Source: Micropterus salmoides
Taxonomy: Eukaryota > Chordata > Actinopteri > Centrarchiformes > Centrarchidae
Assembly (NCBI RefSeq): GCF_014851395.1
Contig: NW_024044348.1
Coordinates: 28,306,676-28,370,675, forward strand
Direction of reading: 5' to 3'
Length of the DNA stretch: 64,000 bases
Below, one piece after another: positions 22,279-32,200 of this stretch. The notes beneath the pieces are model-generated. The model worked only from the letters and a program-made list of their open reading frames with translations, did no database searches and was not told the origin of the DNA. Position 1 is the stretch's first letter, and each line of letters begins with the position of its first letter. A program made the position numbers and the translations under genes.

Positions 22279-22660
22279 TCACATCCACAATCCTTCGCCC
22301 TTCCTACAACCCCCATAGCAAACAAAAAGATTGTCAGACTTGAACTGGACACAGTAGCTGTGACAGCTCTTCCGCCCCTTCAGATGAGCCTGGTGGCTTG
22401 GTTTACATGTGAGGGACCCATTCAGGTACCAAAACAGGCACCTCAGGCTCACTGATAGGGCATGCAGTTCTCCCACTCGTTTTGCTGATGTGACAGCAAG
22501 CAGAAATGCTGTCTTAGCAGACAACCACCTCAACTCTGTCTGTCCCAACGGGTCAAATGGGGGCAGACCCAAGGATCTCAAAACCACCTTAAAGTCCCAT
22601 GGTGGCACTACAGTGACACCTGATAGTCTAAGACTCTGCACGCCCTTCAAGAACTGACTA
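22279..22660 (-). pseudogene. Tyrosine recombinase relic (DIRS type)
   Basis: A minus-strand frame of about 120 codons reads PPWDFKVVLRSLGLPPFDPL, then a helix-rich block LSAKTAFLLAVTSAKRVGEL, then HALSV. This is the box I region of the DIRS-type tyrosine recombinase, with the arginine of KRVGEL in the place of the first catalytic arginine. The later catalytic residues (HxxR and the nucleophilic tyrosine) are absent because the frame is lost soon after. The recombinase would insert the circular cDNA of the element. It cannot be active. Confidence 0.75.
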
Positions 22661-22669
22661 ACCAGATAG

Positions 22670-23060
22670 TGTGAATTGGTAAGCCTGTCCTCGAAAGGCG
22701 AACCTCAGGAACTGCCTGTGGTGTGATGCAATAGACACTTGAAAATAGGCATCCTCGAGGTCTATTGACACAAACCAGGCCCCCTGCGTCACTGACTGGA
22801 TGACATCTGCCATCCATAACATTTGGAATTAAAAAATACGCTGAATAGAACCCACTGAGCTGTGTATGCCCTTCTACATGCTTGATGGCGTCCTTCTCTA
22901 GAAGGGCTGCAAGTTCCTGGCTGAGGGCCAGGGATTTTGCAGGATCTCTGATCAAAGACCTTCTGATCCCGCAGAAAAGTGGTGGCTGCCGTCGGAACTG
23001 TAGTGTGTATCCCTCTCCCAGTAGCTGAGGTTCTGCTGAGAGAAGCGTCGGACGACGGCC
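22670..23060 (-). pseudogene. Reverse transcriptase relic, frameshifted, catalytic part deleted
   Basis: Minus strand. The first part reads LSQELAALLEKDAIKHVEGH and then GFYSAYFLIPN, the N-terminal RT motifs of gypsy/DIRS-type enzymes. A frameshift follows. In another frame (about 22790-22680) come FVSIDLEDAYFQVSI, which is RT motif A with its catalytic aspartate, and HHRQFLRFAFRGQAYQF. The YxDD motif should follow within about 60 residues but the sequence passes straight into recombinase sequence instead. So the copy carries both a frameshift and a deletion. Confidence 0.75.
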
Positions 23061-23069
23061 AGTGGTTCT

Positions 23070-23600
23070 CAAGTCTGCTGCGCCGCTGGTCCGAACATTT
23101 GACCCAGCACCACAGGAAGGGAACAGAGGGTGCGAGGACACCCCTCTGACAGAGGGGACTGCGCCAGCCAGACCTTGCGGCCTGCCAGTGTCACTGTCGA
23201 AATCAACCTTCCAAGCTCCCTAGACATGAATGCAAAGGCCTGAAGGGATGCATCACTAAGAGTCTGGGCCGAGGAGCCCGCACCAGACTCGATGAGGGAT
23301 GATGAGGTTAGAAAAGGAATTACCAATACAGCCCATGCTATGTTATAACTCTGCATCCGGTCTGAGAGAAAAAAGCACTCAAAGGTGCTGGCGCCATAGG
23401 AGCTTCATCCAGCGTGTCCCCCTCCTTGTCTTGCCCTTCTTCCCCTTTATATGTAAACAAACTGCAGGAGGCTGCAGTCGATAACACATCATCCTCTTGA
23501 GGCGAGTCCCTTGTGGCGGAGTCACCACTGGGAGCTGGCCCCCTATTATCAAGCTGGAGATTGAACAGTCCATCAACTTTGAGAGCCAAGTTGTCCACCT
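23070..23600 (-). pseudogene. DIRS gag-like relic
   Basis: Minus strand, spread over two frames. The right part begins MDNLALKVDGLFNLQ and the left part has FMSRELGRLISTVTLAGRKV, then WLAQSPLSEGCPRTL, then GQMFGPAAQQT. The WLAQSPLSE...RTLR...P block is typical of the gag proteins of fish DIRS elements, and it lies just upstream of RT as expected. Frame breaks make it non-functional. Confidence 0.6.
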
Positions 23601-23818
23601 TCCTCGATTTTTTTAGGTGGACCGTGTGAGACTGATAGACTATCAGGTGCCAGTATCACCGCCTAGCTCTGCAAGTCTAGCCCTTCTTACTGACAGTGGC
23701 ATAAACCTACAGTTCATACATGGATTGTCAGAGACCCCTGCCTTGAGGTGTGCACTGGTCATGGTTCCATTTGGAGCGGCACCATGCAGGCGTCACAAGC
23801 CATGATTCCATCTAATTG

Positions 23819-24745
23819 TCAAGCGTATTTTAAGCATACTTTTGACATGTTGCAAAAAAAGAACAAATATGTGCGTTTCCATCAGCTGGTTTGGAGCGAA
23901 TAAACCAGTCTACGGTAACGTAGTTACGTCAGTAGTTGACGTTACACATGGCTGTAATAAACAAGACGCATGGGTTCCAAACCAGAAACAAAACCAATGG
24001 CATGAACCTGATGGCCACTGATCTTGATAAATGGAGAGAGGTCCTCAGAAATGTGTTTCAAGCGAGCAAGTTGCCAGCCATGTCTTCGCACGTTATGGGA
24101 ATATTCGGTGTTGTGGTGAGTTTTGCATGCCTGCCGAGAATTGCATGCACTTCCAAATAATGCTTTTAAACGCTATAATATCCTTTGTGTGGTTCATCAA
24201 TGGTGATAAATGATTTGAAGTATATATTTTATGACCGTTTAGAGTCATTATTTTATTACACTCAGTAGAAGTAGCATTCATTGAGATTCAGCAAAAATAT
24301 GCTGTGATAACCCCGTCTGATCAGTGTGCAGAGCCAAGTATCTGAAAAGGACCTTTAAGAGGTGAATGTATACTATGAAGGCTACCTGCCAAGATTTGCA
24401 TCCACCTCTTTTCTCAGCACAAATGAGTGTTAACAGCCGCGAGGTGCATGAAATTCTAGGCAGGCATGCAGAACTCTGCGCAACTGGGAAAGACGCCGAC
24501 AGCAGAAGCGGCTGATCAGTCATGAGTTACAAGTTCGCTATTTCAGAACTTAATCGGCAAAAGAGTTTCCATCTCCCATTTAGCGCATTTACTCTTTCGA
24601 CAAAGGCATAAACCACCTCAAGCGAGCGTAAAAACTTTTTTGCGAAATTAAGGATATTTTTTTCAAATTTTGCCGTTTCTATCAACCTTTTCTAATGCGA
24701 TAGTTCAATGCGCATTAAAAAACGTTAATAACACGGCTACAGACA
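23819..24745. mobile_element. Possible nested fold-back element inside the DIRS relic
   Basis: Two levels of inverted similarity are visible. The inner one is clear: GAGTTTTGCATGCCTGCCGA at 24118 onward against the reverse complement of 24444-24476 (GAGTTCTGCATGCCTGCCTA), about 33 bp with few mismatches. The outer one is weaker: words such as ATTTTAAGCATAC and GTTGCAAAAAAAG at 23830-23860 against TTTTTAATGCGCATTG on the reverse of 24690-24725. It has no coding relic and interrupts the DIRS 5' part. The outer limits are tentative. Confidence 0.4.
24118..24476. repeat. Inverted repeat with 33-bp arms
   Basis: Arms 24118-24150 and 24444-24476 are reverse complements with about four mismatches; each carries GCATGCCTGCC and ends near a second GCATG word. 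The enclosed 290 bp show nothing recognisable. Confidence 0.75.
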
Positions 24746-24881
24746 TACGAGCTCAACATGTCACTTAGTGAAGCTGTTCTCACAAAATACACTCATAGCA
24801 GGCTAGCCCTGCTATAGGTGACCTGCTATTATGTTTCCTCAATGCGAGAAGATTGAAGGGACAGATTGCGTGATGACGTGA

Positions 24882-25017
24882 GGGTTTATAATGGGGCGTA
24901 CGCCCTACGTCATCGCATGGTTACAGGTGACTTTGTTGGTATAATTACCCGACCTGCGCAATTGCGAGACGGAGACATCCAGTGATACAAGCACCGCCGT
25001 CTGGCCGTCAGGAAGAA
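24882..25017. repeat. DIRS-like element, right inverted terminal repeat
   Basis: Inverted partner of 21831-21967; see that entry. It marks the 5' side of the minus-strand element. Confidence 0.85.
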
Positions 25018-25212
25018 TGAAATAGAAACTTTTGCACCGATTTTTGACTCTCCAGAGAAGTTTTTGGACTACAAGTTATTGACTATTTTGGCGAGTTTCT
25101 TAAAGTGGTGAAGACTTTGTTTCGAGTCTTTAGCTGGCCTAGCCCAGACCTAGTCCATCAATCTGACATTGTAGCATTATAAATATTCCAGAAAATATGT
25201 AAAAGCATAATA

Positions 25213-25321
25213 GGTAAGTGTCTTGCTAAGAGACACACTGGTGGATGTGTCGCAAGTGGGAATCAAACCGTGGTCTCTAATACCAAAGGAATGGGTCTTA
25301 TCCACTGCGACATCGCCACCC
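25213..25321 (-). mobile_element. tRNA-derived SINE, truncated copy
   Basis: It is a diverged copy of the head of the SINE at 40617-40816. Shared blocks are GTAAGTGTCTTGCT, GGTGGATGTG, CGTGGTCTCTAATACCAAAG and GTCTTATCCACTGCGACATC. The B-box region has decayed (CGGTTTGATTCC on the minus strand). The tail side is missing. Confidence 0.7.
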
Positions 25322-26778
25322 CATTTGACACAAAGGTGCGCAAGTAGACCTGAACATTTTGCTAGGAGAGCTAACATAGCATTTAGTTTTACAAAGTTAG
25401 GAAGCAATGTTTTAGTCAAGATGTTGCCTAACATATAAAACAATGATTACCAGTCTCTTCCTCACAGTTGTGTTTTCTACCACAATACACACTATTGTTT
25501 GAACTGAGGACAACAGCACACCCAACTTATCATTCCTGCCACACGTGATGAGTGTGGAAATTATAGCGTCATCCCTGATTCCATATCTGGTATACCAGGA
25601 AACATAGTGGGTAAAAATGAACACAAAGAGACAGAAGCTGCTCTCAAGATTGCTTTAGAAGATATATAGATATATATTTTTTTTTCAGATTTGAATATTA
25701 ATGTCAAAAATACATACTATGATATACAGTTTGCACTACATCATCTTAGCATGACAGACGTCACAAGTAGTAACTGAAATATTAATTTAAATATTAAATA
25801 AACTGATGGGTAAGTGAATGCGTAAACACTAAACTAAGGTTACTCTTCCTATTGCAGCACTTCCAATAAAGTGGTTCTGTAACAGTACAAAAGTATTAGA
25901 ATATTACTATTTTCTGTTTCATTTCCAGTTATATTGAGAAAAAAAAAATCCACAGTGCACTTCTGATGTTCTGCTGTGAAGCTTTCAGGTGAATCTAGCT
26001 TGATCGACTTTTCTAGTGGTCCATGGTATGTTTTGTTTTGGACGAGTGGATGGCGTTGCACCAGTTGGTCACCCGCATCCTCTTCCATAAGCACTCCCTC
26101 TGCTCGGAGCTCAGGAATCACAGGGTCAAAGCTGAGTTCATGTTCAGTTCAATCAATTTAAGCTTCAAGAATTTAAAACTAAATCTTTTACTATTAAAAT
26201 GGCCTTGTATTGCATTTATAAAGACACTAATTTAGATTGAACATTTACTGTGTCAAGTGGAGGTCCAATTAACATTGTGATTTGAGTAAACAGAGTAAAG
26301 TAGCACAGACTCTGCTGAAATAATTGTGAAAGTGTCTAACTGCTCACTGGTCTCTACACTCCTGCCAGACGCTGGAGGGGATACACACAACAGCAGGAAA
26401 AGACTTAACTATCATATCTGGTCATTCTATCATTAGGCCCTCTTAACCAGAAGACTGGGATCTGAAACATACTCTGTAACTGTAACTTTTGACCCAACCT
26501 CTCTGATCCAAACTGGTGCACTTAACAGCGAACAAAGTTTCATTTGTGACGAATCTCCCAGGCTCTTAGTCCCTCCTTTGTCAGTTCTGGGTGACCGAGG
26601 GGATGAAAAGATTTTGGGCACAGGCCACGTGAGTCTTGTTGACTGACGTTCTTAAATCGCTTCTCTTTCGGAGCCTTTGCAACTAGCTATGGACTGAGTA
26701 AGAGTCTGTCGCTGGCATCGAAGTGTGACTGAAGCTTCGGTAGTGGCCTGCCGGGTGGAGAAGGGAGGGGGTCAGGCC
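25322..26778 (-). other. atosa: atosa 3' UTR and downstream spacer
   Basis: The atosa 3' UTR must begin at 26778, but I found no convincing AATAAA with a GT-rich follow-on on the minus strand, only a TATAAA variant near 26214-26219. The 3' end is therefore open. The stretch 25980-26140 has a mildly coding-like look on both strands with no family match. Confidence 0.4.
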
Positions 26779-26932
26779 TCAGCAGCGAGGAGAGAATGGT
26801 GGGTCAATTGGGGACTCTGTGAAGGACTGGAGCTCGTAGGCAGCACCGCTGTCCACCTCCATGGACTTCCTGGAAAACAGCAGACGGATGTCCCTATGGA
26901 GGTAGATCTTCCCAGACTTAGAACTCTGGAAC
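26779..26932 (-). CDS. atosa: atosa exon 12 (last coding)
   Basis: Acceptor CCAACCAG. The first base completes an arginine codon with exon 11, then residues 1041-1090 follow: FQSSKSGKIYLHRDIRLLFS to SPIDPPFSPRC and TGA at 26779-26781. This is the end of the Chromosome_seg domain and matches the vertebrate C-terminus closely. Confidence 0.95.
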
Positions 26933-28418
26933 CTGGTTGGCATTGCAGAGGGAGACATAAAGGATGAACAAGGGAGGAAAACGGTCACTGCTACCGGATA
27001 TATTCCACTTTTTCTGTCCACTAGAGATGAAATGACGGCCAACTCACCTCAGATGAACGAGGTAGCGCAAGGTGCGTCCATGGCTGAGGGCCTTCCTGCT
27101 GGTGTGATTGTTTATGTCACGGCGGACGGGAACAGAGAAAGTCCTCTGGCGTAGGAAGGTCTGGTGTCCAGCTGGCATGGCTCGTAGGTCGTACATCACA
27201 ACAAACATCTTCACCACTGTCTTGTTGGGATTGAATAAGGTCTGAGGGGCACAACCAGAGAGCATGCGAGGATTTAGACAGTTTTCTAACTCTGACCTAA
27301 ACTCTGATCTATACAGACACAACAAAACCTTACATGCTGTGAAAAATATATATAATGAACACCAAACTATAAATATCACTCTAATAGTGTAATTGAAGTA
27401 CATAGAGGTAAATACCTTTCAAAATCAGAAGTATATGTACCATAAATGGATAAATGCACACCCATGTCTGTTACATGATTCATTTCCCACTATAACCACT
27501 AGGTGTCTCCCTTTCCTTTTGTTAGTTGATGTAATTTGCTCTTTGTTCTCAGCCATTTGCACACCATGATGTATATATTCCACAAAAATTTATATTTTTA
27601 GAACATATCTACATTTGTAAAAATATTTCCTCACCACTTGAATGGTTCCTGATGGAGGTACACGGTAGCCCCTTTTCCCAAGGGACTCCAGGTTTATCAC
27701 ACCCTGTGAGAAAACACATCACAACCACTGTCACAAACAGGCATACAAAAGGAAATAAAGTTGCAGACACAGCTTTTAGCTCAAAGCTCAGTCACACAGG
27801 CTGGAACAACAAAACTGAATTATTGATTGGGGGGGGAAGAAGTAATCTCACCATATATGGTGAGGGAGCGTTGTCATCGGAGACACTGTAGAATGACACA
27901 TCCACAGGTAAGGTCAGGTGACTGGGGCAGAAGGACCCGCTGGCTCCAACCTCTGCTGTAAATCCCTCCACTAACCCTAAAGGCTCCAGGCGGTAGTTCA
28001 GCACGCACTCCTAATTAAAAAAATATTTATTTTTCTTTCTTTCTCTCTCTTTTTTTTAACGCAGACGATATCAATAACTTCTCACAAACTTGTTGTACAA
28101 TATAAAATGTACAAGCTGCTAAATGATTGCTATTCCAGATTGTACATTTTAAACACGTCTGGCAGGCGAATCGATTCCCTTTGTTGAGCTTTCTGTCTAA
28201 TTTGAATTATTTATGGATGAAAAATGGCATGAAAGTACAGCTAAGAGTACACAAATCTCTAACAACAACGAACGAGAGGGGCATGATTCTGAGTGTGTTT
28301 TTGTGTTATACCTCAAAGTTTCCCAGTAGACTGAGACTGGCAGGTGGAGCACTGGCACTGAACAGCTGCTGTGACTCATCTGTGTACCCCTCTGTCTTTG
28401 GACACACCCTGAAGGGTT

Positions 28419-28512
<94 letters not shown>

Positions 28513-29198
28513 AAGTTGTTTTCACTGCATGATGTTTATGTGACAAGCATTCCTGGTACCTCACTCCAGGATGAGATATAATTATCTCAGACTGAATTGT
28601 GAGTAAACAAAAGCAATATTAGTCATCTCAAAATGTCTGCTACTCTTGACATCTTAATTTACTGAAGGAAGAAAAAAATGGCATTTATATCCATTGGTCA
28701 CACAAGTCAAGCTTTAGTCACATATTTTAATTAAGCAAACCTTATTTAGAAGAATGACAACAGCTTTTACCAGCCACAACTTGTCCAGTGGCTAAAATGA
28801 ACCTTCCAACCTGAAGGCCAAACATCTGCTTTATCAGAAGCAGCACTGAGCTACCACCCACGTCTGCTGTGTGTAGGCAGTGCCATGAAGCCCTGTGTAT
28901 ATCAGGCCAGTTCAGTTCTGTCTGCCATTTTGAACAGAATGCGTGTGAATCTAGATGCAGTCACAGTACAGCAGAGCTTCAGCAGGTGGCAGCGTGAGAG
29001 GAATAGTCAGCAGTACAGGGCTCTCCTAACCTCAACACTCTTAATTGCCTGATCTCAAGACACACAGACAATACAACCTGTTGCTGATCCATGACTATGT
29101 CAATGTTAGGGTTTATATACGGTAGCTCCTCCCTAATACAGATCCCTTGCACACTGGTCCTAAGACTTTGGACAGCTCGACTAATACTTGCGGAGTAT

Positions 29199-29239
<41 letters not shown>

Positions 29240-32200
29240 TTCAACTTAAAAACACAATAGAAAGCTATAGAAAATATCAAAACTAAAGTTTGCTATACTG
29301 GCACTTACACATAGTAACAGCTGAAATGGTCTAAAGTGGGAAAAAAAAGTAAGTTGGATGATGCAAAGTATGAGTAACTTAGTCCAGATGGTACTATAAT
29401 AAACAGCTGATGTGGAGGCAACTATAAAACAACAGTTGTCCTTCAACTGTTATTAAGACATTAAACATTATACTTGTCAAAGTATCCTTGTGGAGAAACT
29501 GAGCTGGAGTGTGGTAACCACAGTACCAAAGATCCCAGGTGAGGAAAAGTTTACCTTTTCCCAGAGGCCCAAGGCAAACCCTTACAGCCAGCCAGAGAGG
29601 TGTCCAGGTCAAAGTAGCCTGTTTGATTTTTCCTCTGAGGAACCTGCAGCGAAAACACGGGACATGATTAACACAGAGCAACTGTCAGAGTACCCCAGGT
29701 AAGAGCTTGACGGACAAGATATCGGGTTCTTCTTTGAAAATCTAGGACTCTAGGATATTCTGTGCAATGTGCGTCACGATGTGCATGTGAAAATAAGTGA
29801 GCCTGTGTGTTTTTCTCTGTGTTTATAAGTGTGAGCAAGACCATTCAGAAGACAGGAAACCGTGTCGATCAAGGAGTGTGGTAACCTGACTCAGTCACTT
29901 TCTGTGGCTAATGAGGCACACATGAGTCAAGTGCCTTACCCGTCTGTGTGTGTGTTTCTGTGTGTACATTAACCTTGGCTAACAACTCAGTGGTCCAGCA
30001 GCAATAAAAACACCTGCCAGACATTTCAAAAGTCTCTTTATGACAAAATTCACAGGTCCACTGATGAAAGTAGGGAGTAATGCCGACGATGGCTTGTAAT
30101 AAAGGGTAGTGAATGTGGTGTTATGACAAACAATGACTGCGAGTTTCACTGTGCAGATGAGTGTTTCTTACAGGGCTGGAGAGCAGAGGCAGGCCAGTGC
30201 AGGGGTGGAAGGCCTTGGTCGCCGTAGAGTCTAGTGAGTGGCGATTCTGTTTCTTCCAGGTGTTGCAAGGCCGCAGAGGGGAGGGGCTGTGAGCTCGCTG
30301 GAGCACAGAAACGAGAGAGATTAAGGCAGCTTGCAAGTAAAGTGGAATCATCTGTATTTATCAAATCATGTTCTCATTTATCACACGCCATCTTGATTAC
30401 CACTCACTCCAGTCCCACCTGCTCCCAACAAATCATTTAAACCGAGCATAAATGGGTAGGTTCCATCCAGTTTACATATGAAACGTGTGATGCCTGTTGT
30501 TACCTATTCACTTATTCCTGAAATTAAGTGTCAGTACTTTAGTAGATAGTTTAGGCTTCCTGACAATATTTTCATGGAATGAGTAAATTGTTTAATAAAG
30601 TATTTAATTTCCAATAGCTATATGTATATACACTTTTTAGAATATAACTTAAAAAAATTGTGTAGTTTGGCAGTTACTGAAATATATTTTTGTCTGTAAG
30701 ATAAATATGAGGCTACCGCCAGCAGTTAGTTAGCTTAGCTTAGTACAAAGACTGGAAACAGCAGAGCCTCCAAGAAATCACTGCTCCCTGACAAAAAATA
30801 TGTGTTTTTACACTTGGTTCGGTTTTTGTAAAGATTAAACAAACAAGTTATTACATGTTAATTAGTGAGGTTTAGGAGGGGATGGAGGATTTTGTTCATT
30901 TTGGACAGAGGCAGGCTAGGTGTCCCCAGCCTCCCCCTTTCCAGTCTTTGTAGCCTTTTATTTACCGTACAGACACAAAATCATATCGATCTTTTAATCT
31001 AACAGCAAGAAAGTGAATTAGCTTACTTCCCAAAAACATTTCCTTTAGTGATGCAGTTAAACAAAGCCTCCTTTAAGATAGGGCATGGAATAATTGCAGA
31101 TTACTAAATGGCCTATCACTCAAAAATGAATGGACAAAATGAGGAGTCCCCTACCAGGACAGTAGTAGGGGGAGTCATGTCTGGACTGGGGGTGCTGGAG
31201 CATCCAGACTCCGAGGGGGCCTGGTTCTCATCCTGCGGGGCAGAGGCCTGAGCTGCTGCACAAACCTGCATCTGGGACTGAGGCTGAGGCTTGCTGTGGT
31301 TGTGGCTTGTGTTACAGTTCATGACCGGGCTGGCATCATTGCAAGTCCAACTAAAGATCTGGGCATTCCTGGGGCTGTTCTCAAGGACAGGGGAGACAGA
31401 AGGAGTTTCATGGCTGCTGGGTATCCTGACTCTGAGCTTGTCCTGTGTGGGAGTTCGTAAACGCTGACCAGCCTGGGTGTGGGACTGGCCTTTTAATGAG
31501 GGTTCTTCAAGTGTAAACTGAGCACCATTTTGGGCCTGTGGAGAATGGCATTCGGTCCTCGGACTGACTCGGGCCTTGTCTGTGCAAACGGGCGCGTGTG
31601 TGGCAGCGGCGTGCGTGCTGCCTCTGTGAGGTTCGTGGCTGGGTATGTGGCCGTTGGCGAAGCCGTTGGTGGCAGTGTGGGAGGCTTGTGGGATGTGTGT
31701 GGTGTGCGAGTATGTGCGGACCGTGTGTGTGACTGTCGTTGTGTGTGTGTGATGCAGAGGGCTGCCGCTCCTGCTGTGCCTGGGGGACAGCGAGGGCACA
31801 GTCAGTCTCTCCTGGATGAGTCTGGTAATGTCATGTACTGCCTGGGCAATCAGGGAGCTGTCCCTCGCCCTCTCTTTTTCTTTCTCCTTCTCTCTCTCCC
31901 TCCCTCCATTCCTCTCCTCCTCTACGTCTCTTGCCTCAGTCATTTTCAGCTTCCTGCAGGCTGCAGGCTTAGGGGATGAGCTCTCTCGTTTGCTGAAGGA
32001 AGTGTCAGTCACAGGTGTGTTGAAGGGACTGGGCCACACACGTCCCACAGACTCATAGGGCGGTACCTCGGGCTCTTTGGTCTTACTGGCAGTTACGTCG
32101 TCATGGTTACTGCCCCACATGGCTTTGGGAGGGTTGTCAGAAGCGAAAAGGCCAGGAGGGAGTGGCGGTGCTGTGGGGTCGCAGAAGTTGAGCCTCTGTG

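Larger units (their letters stand above)
21831..25017 (-). mobile_element. Decayed DIRS-like tyrosine-recombinase retrotransposon with inverted terminal repeats
   Basis: Three coding relics occur in the DIRS order on the minus strand: gag-like (23600 to 23070), reverse transcriptase (about 23060 to 22670) and tyrosine recombinase (22660 to 22279). The flanks are inverted copies of each other: 21831-21967 (with CAGACGGCGGTGCTTTAGCA and ATAATTATACCAACAAAGTC) matches the reverse complement of 24882-25017. Inverted terminal repeats instead of direct LTRs are a DIRS hallmark. Just inside the left repeat, 21966-22045 again carries GCCAGATGGTGGTGCTTTAG, possibly the internal complementary region. 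All reading frames are broken. The RT runs into the recombinase with no room for the catalytic YxDD part or RNase H, so the copy has a large internal deletion. A second, unrelated fold-back element seems to be nested at about 23.8-24.75 kb. Confidence 0.8.

Noticed and set aside
28197..28514. 105-codon minus ORF with a long Val-Cys run
   Set aside because: Product of the (AC)45 repeat read through exon 8 in the wrong frame.
31530..31979. Plus-strand ORF of 149 codons
   Set aside because: Lies antisense inside atosa exon 5, whose frame is fully conserved; a shadow of the GC-rich, low-complexity sequence.
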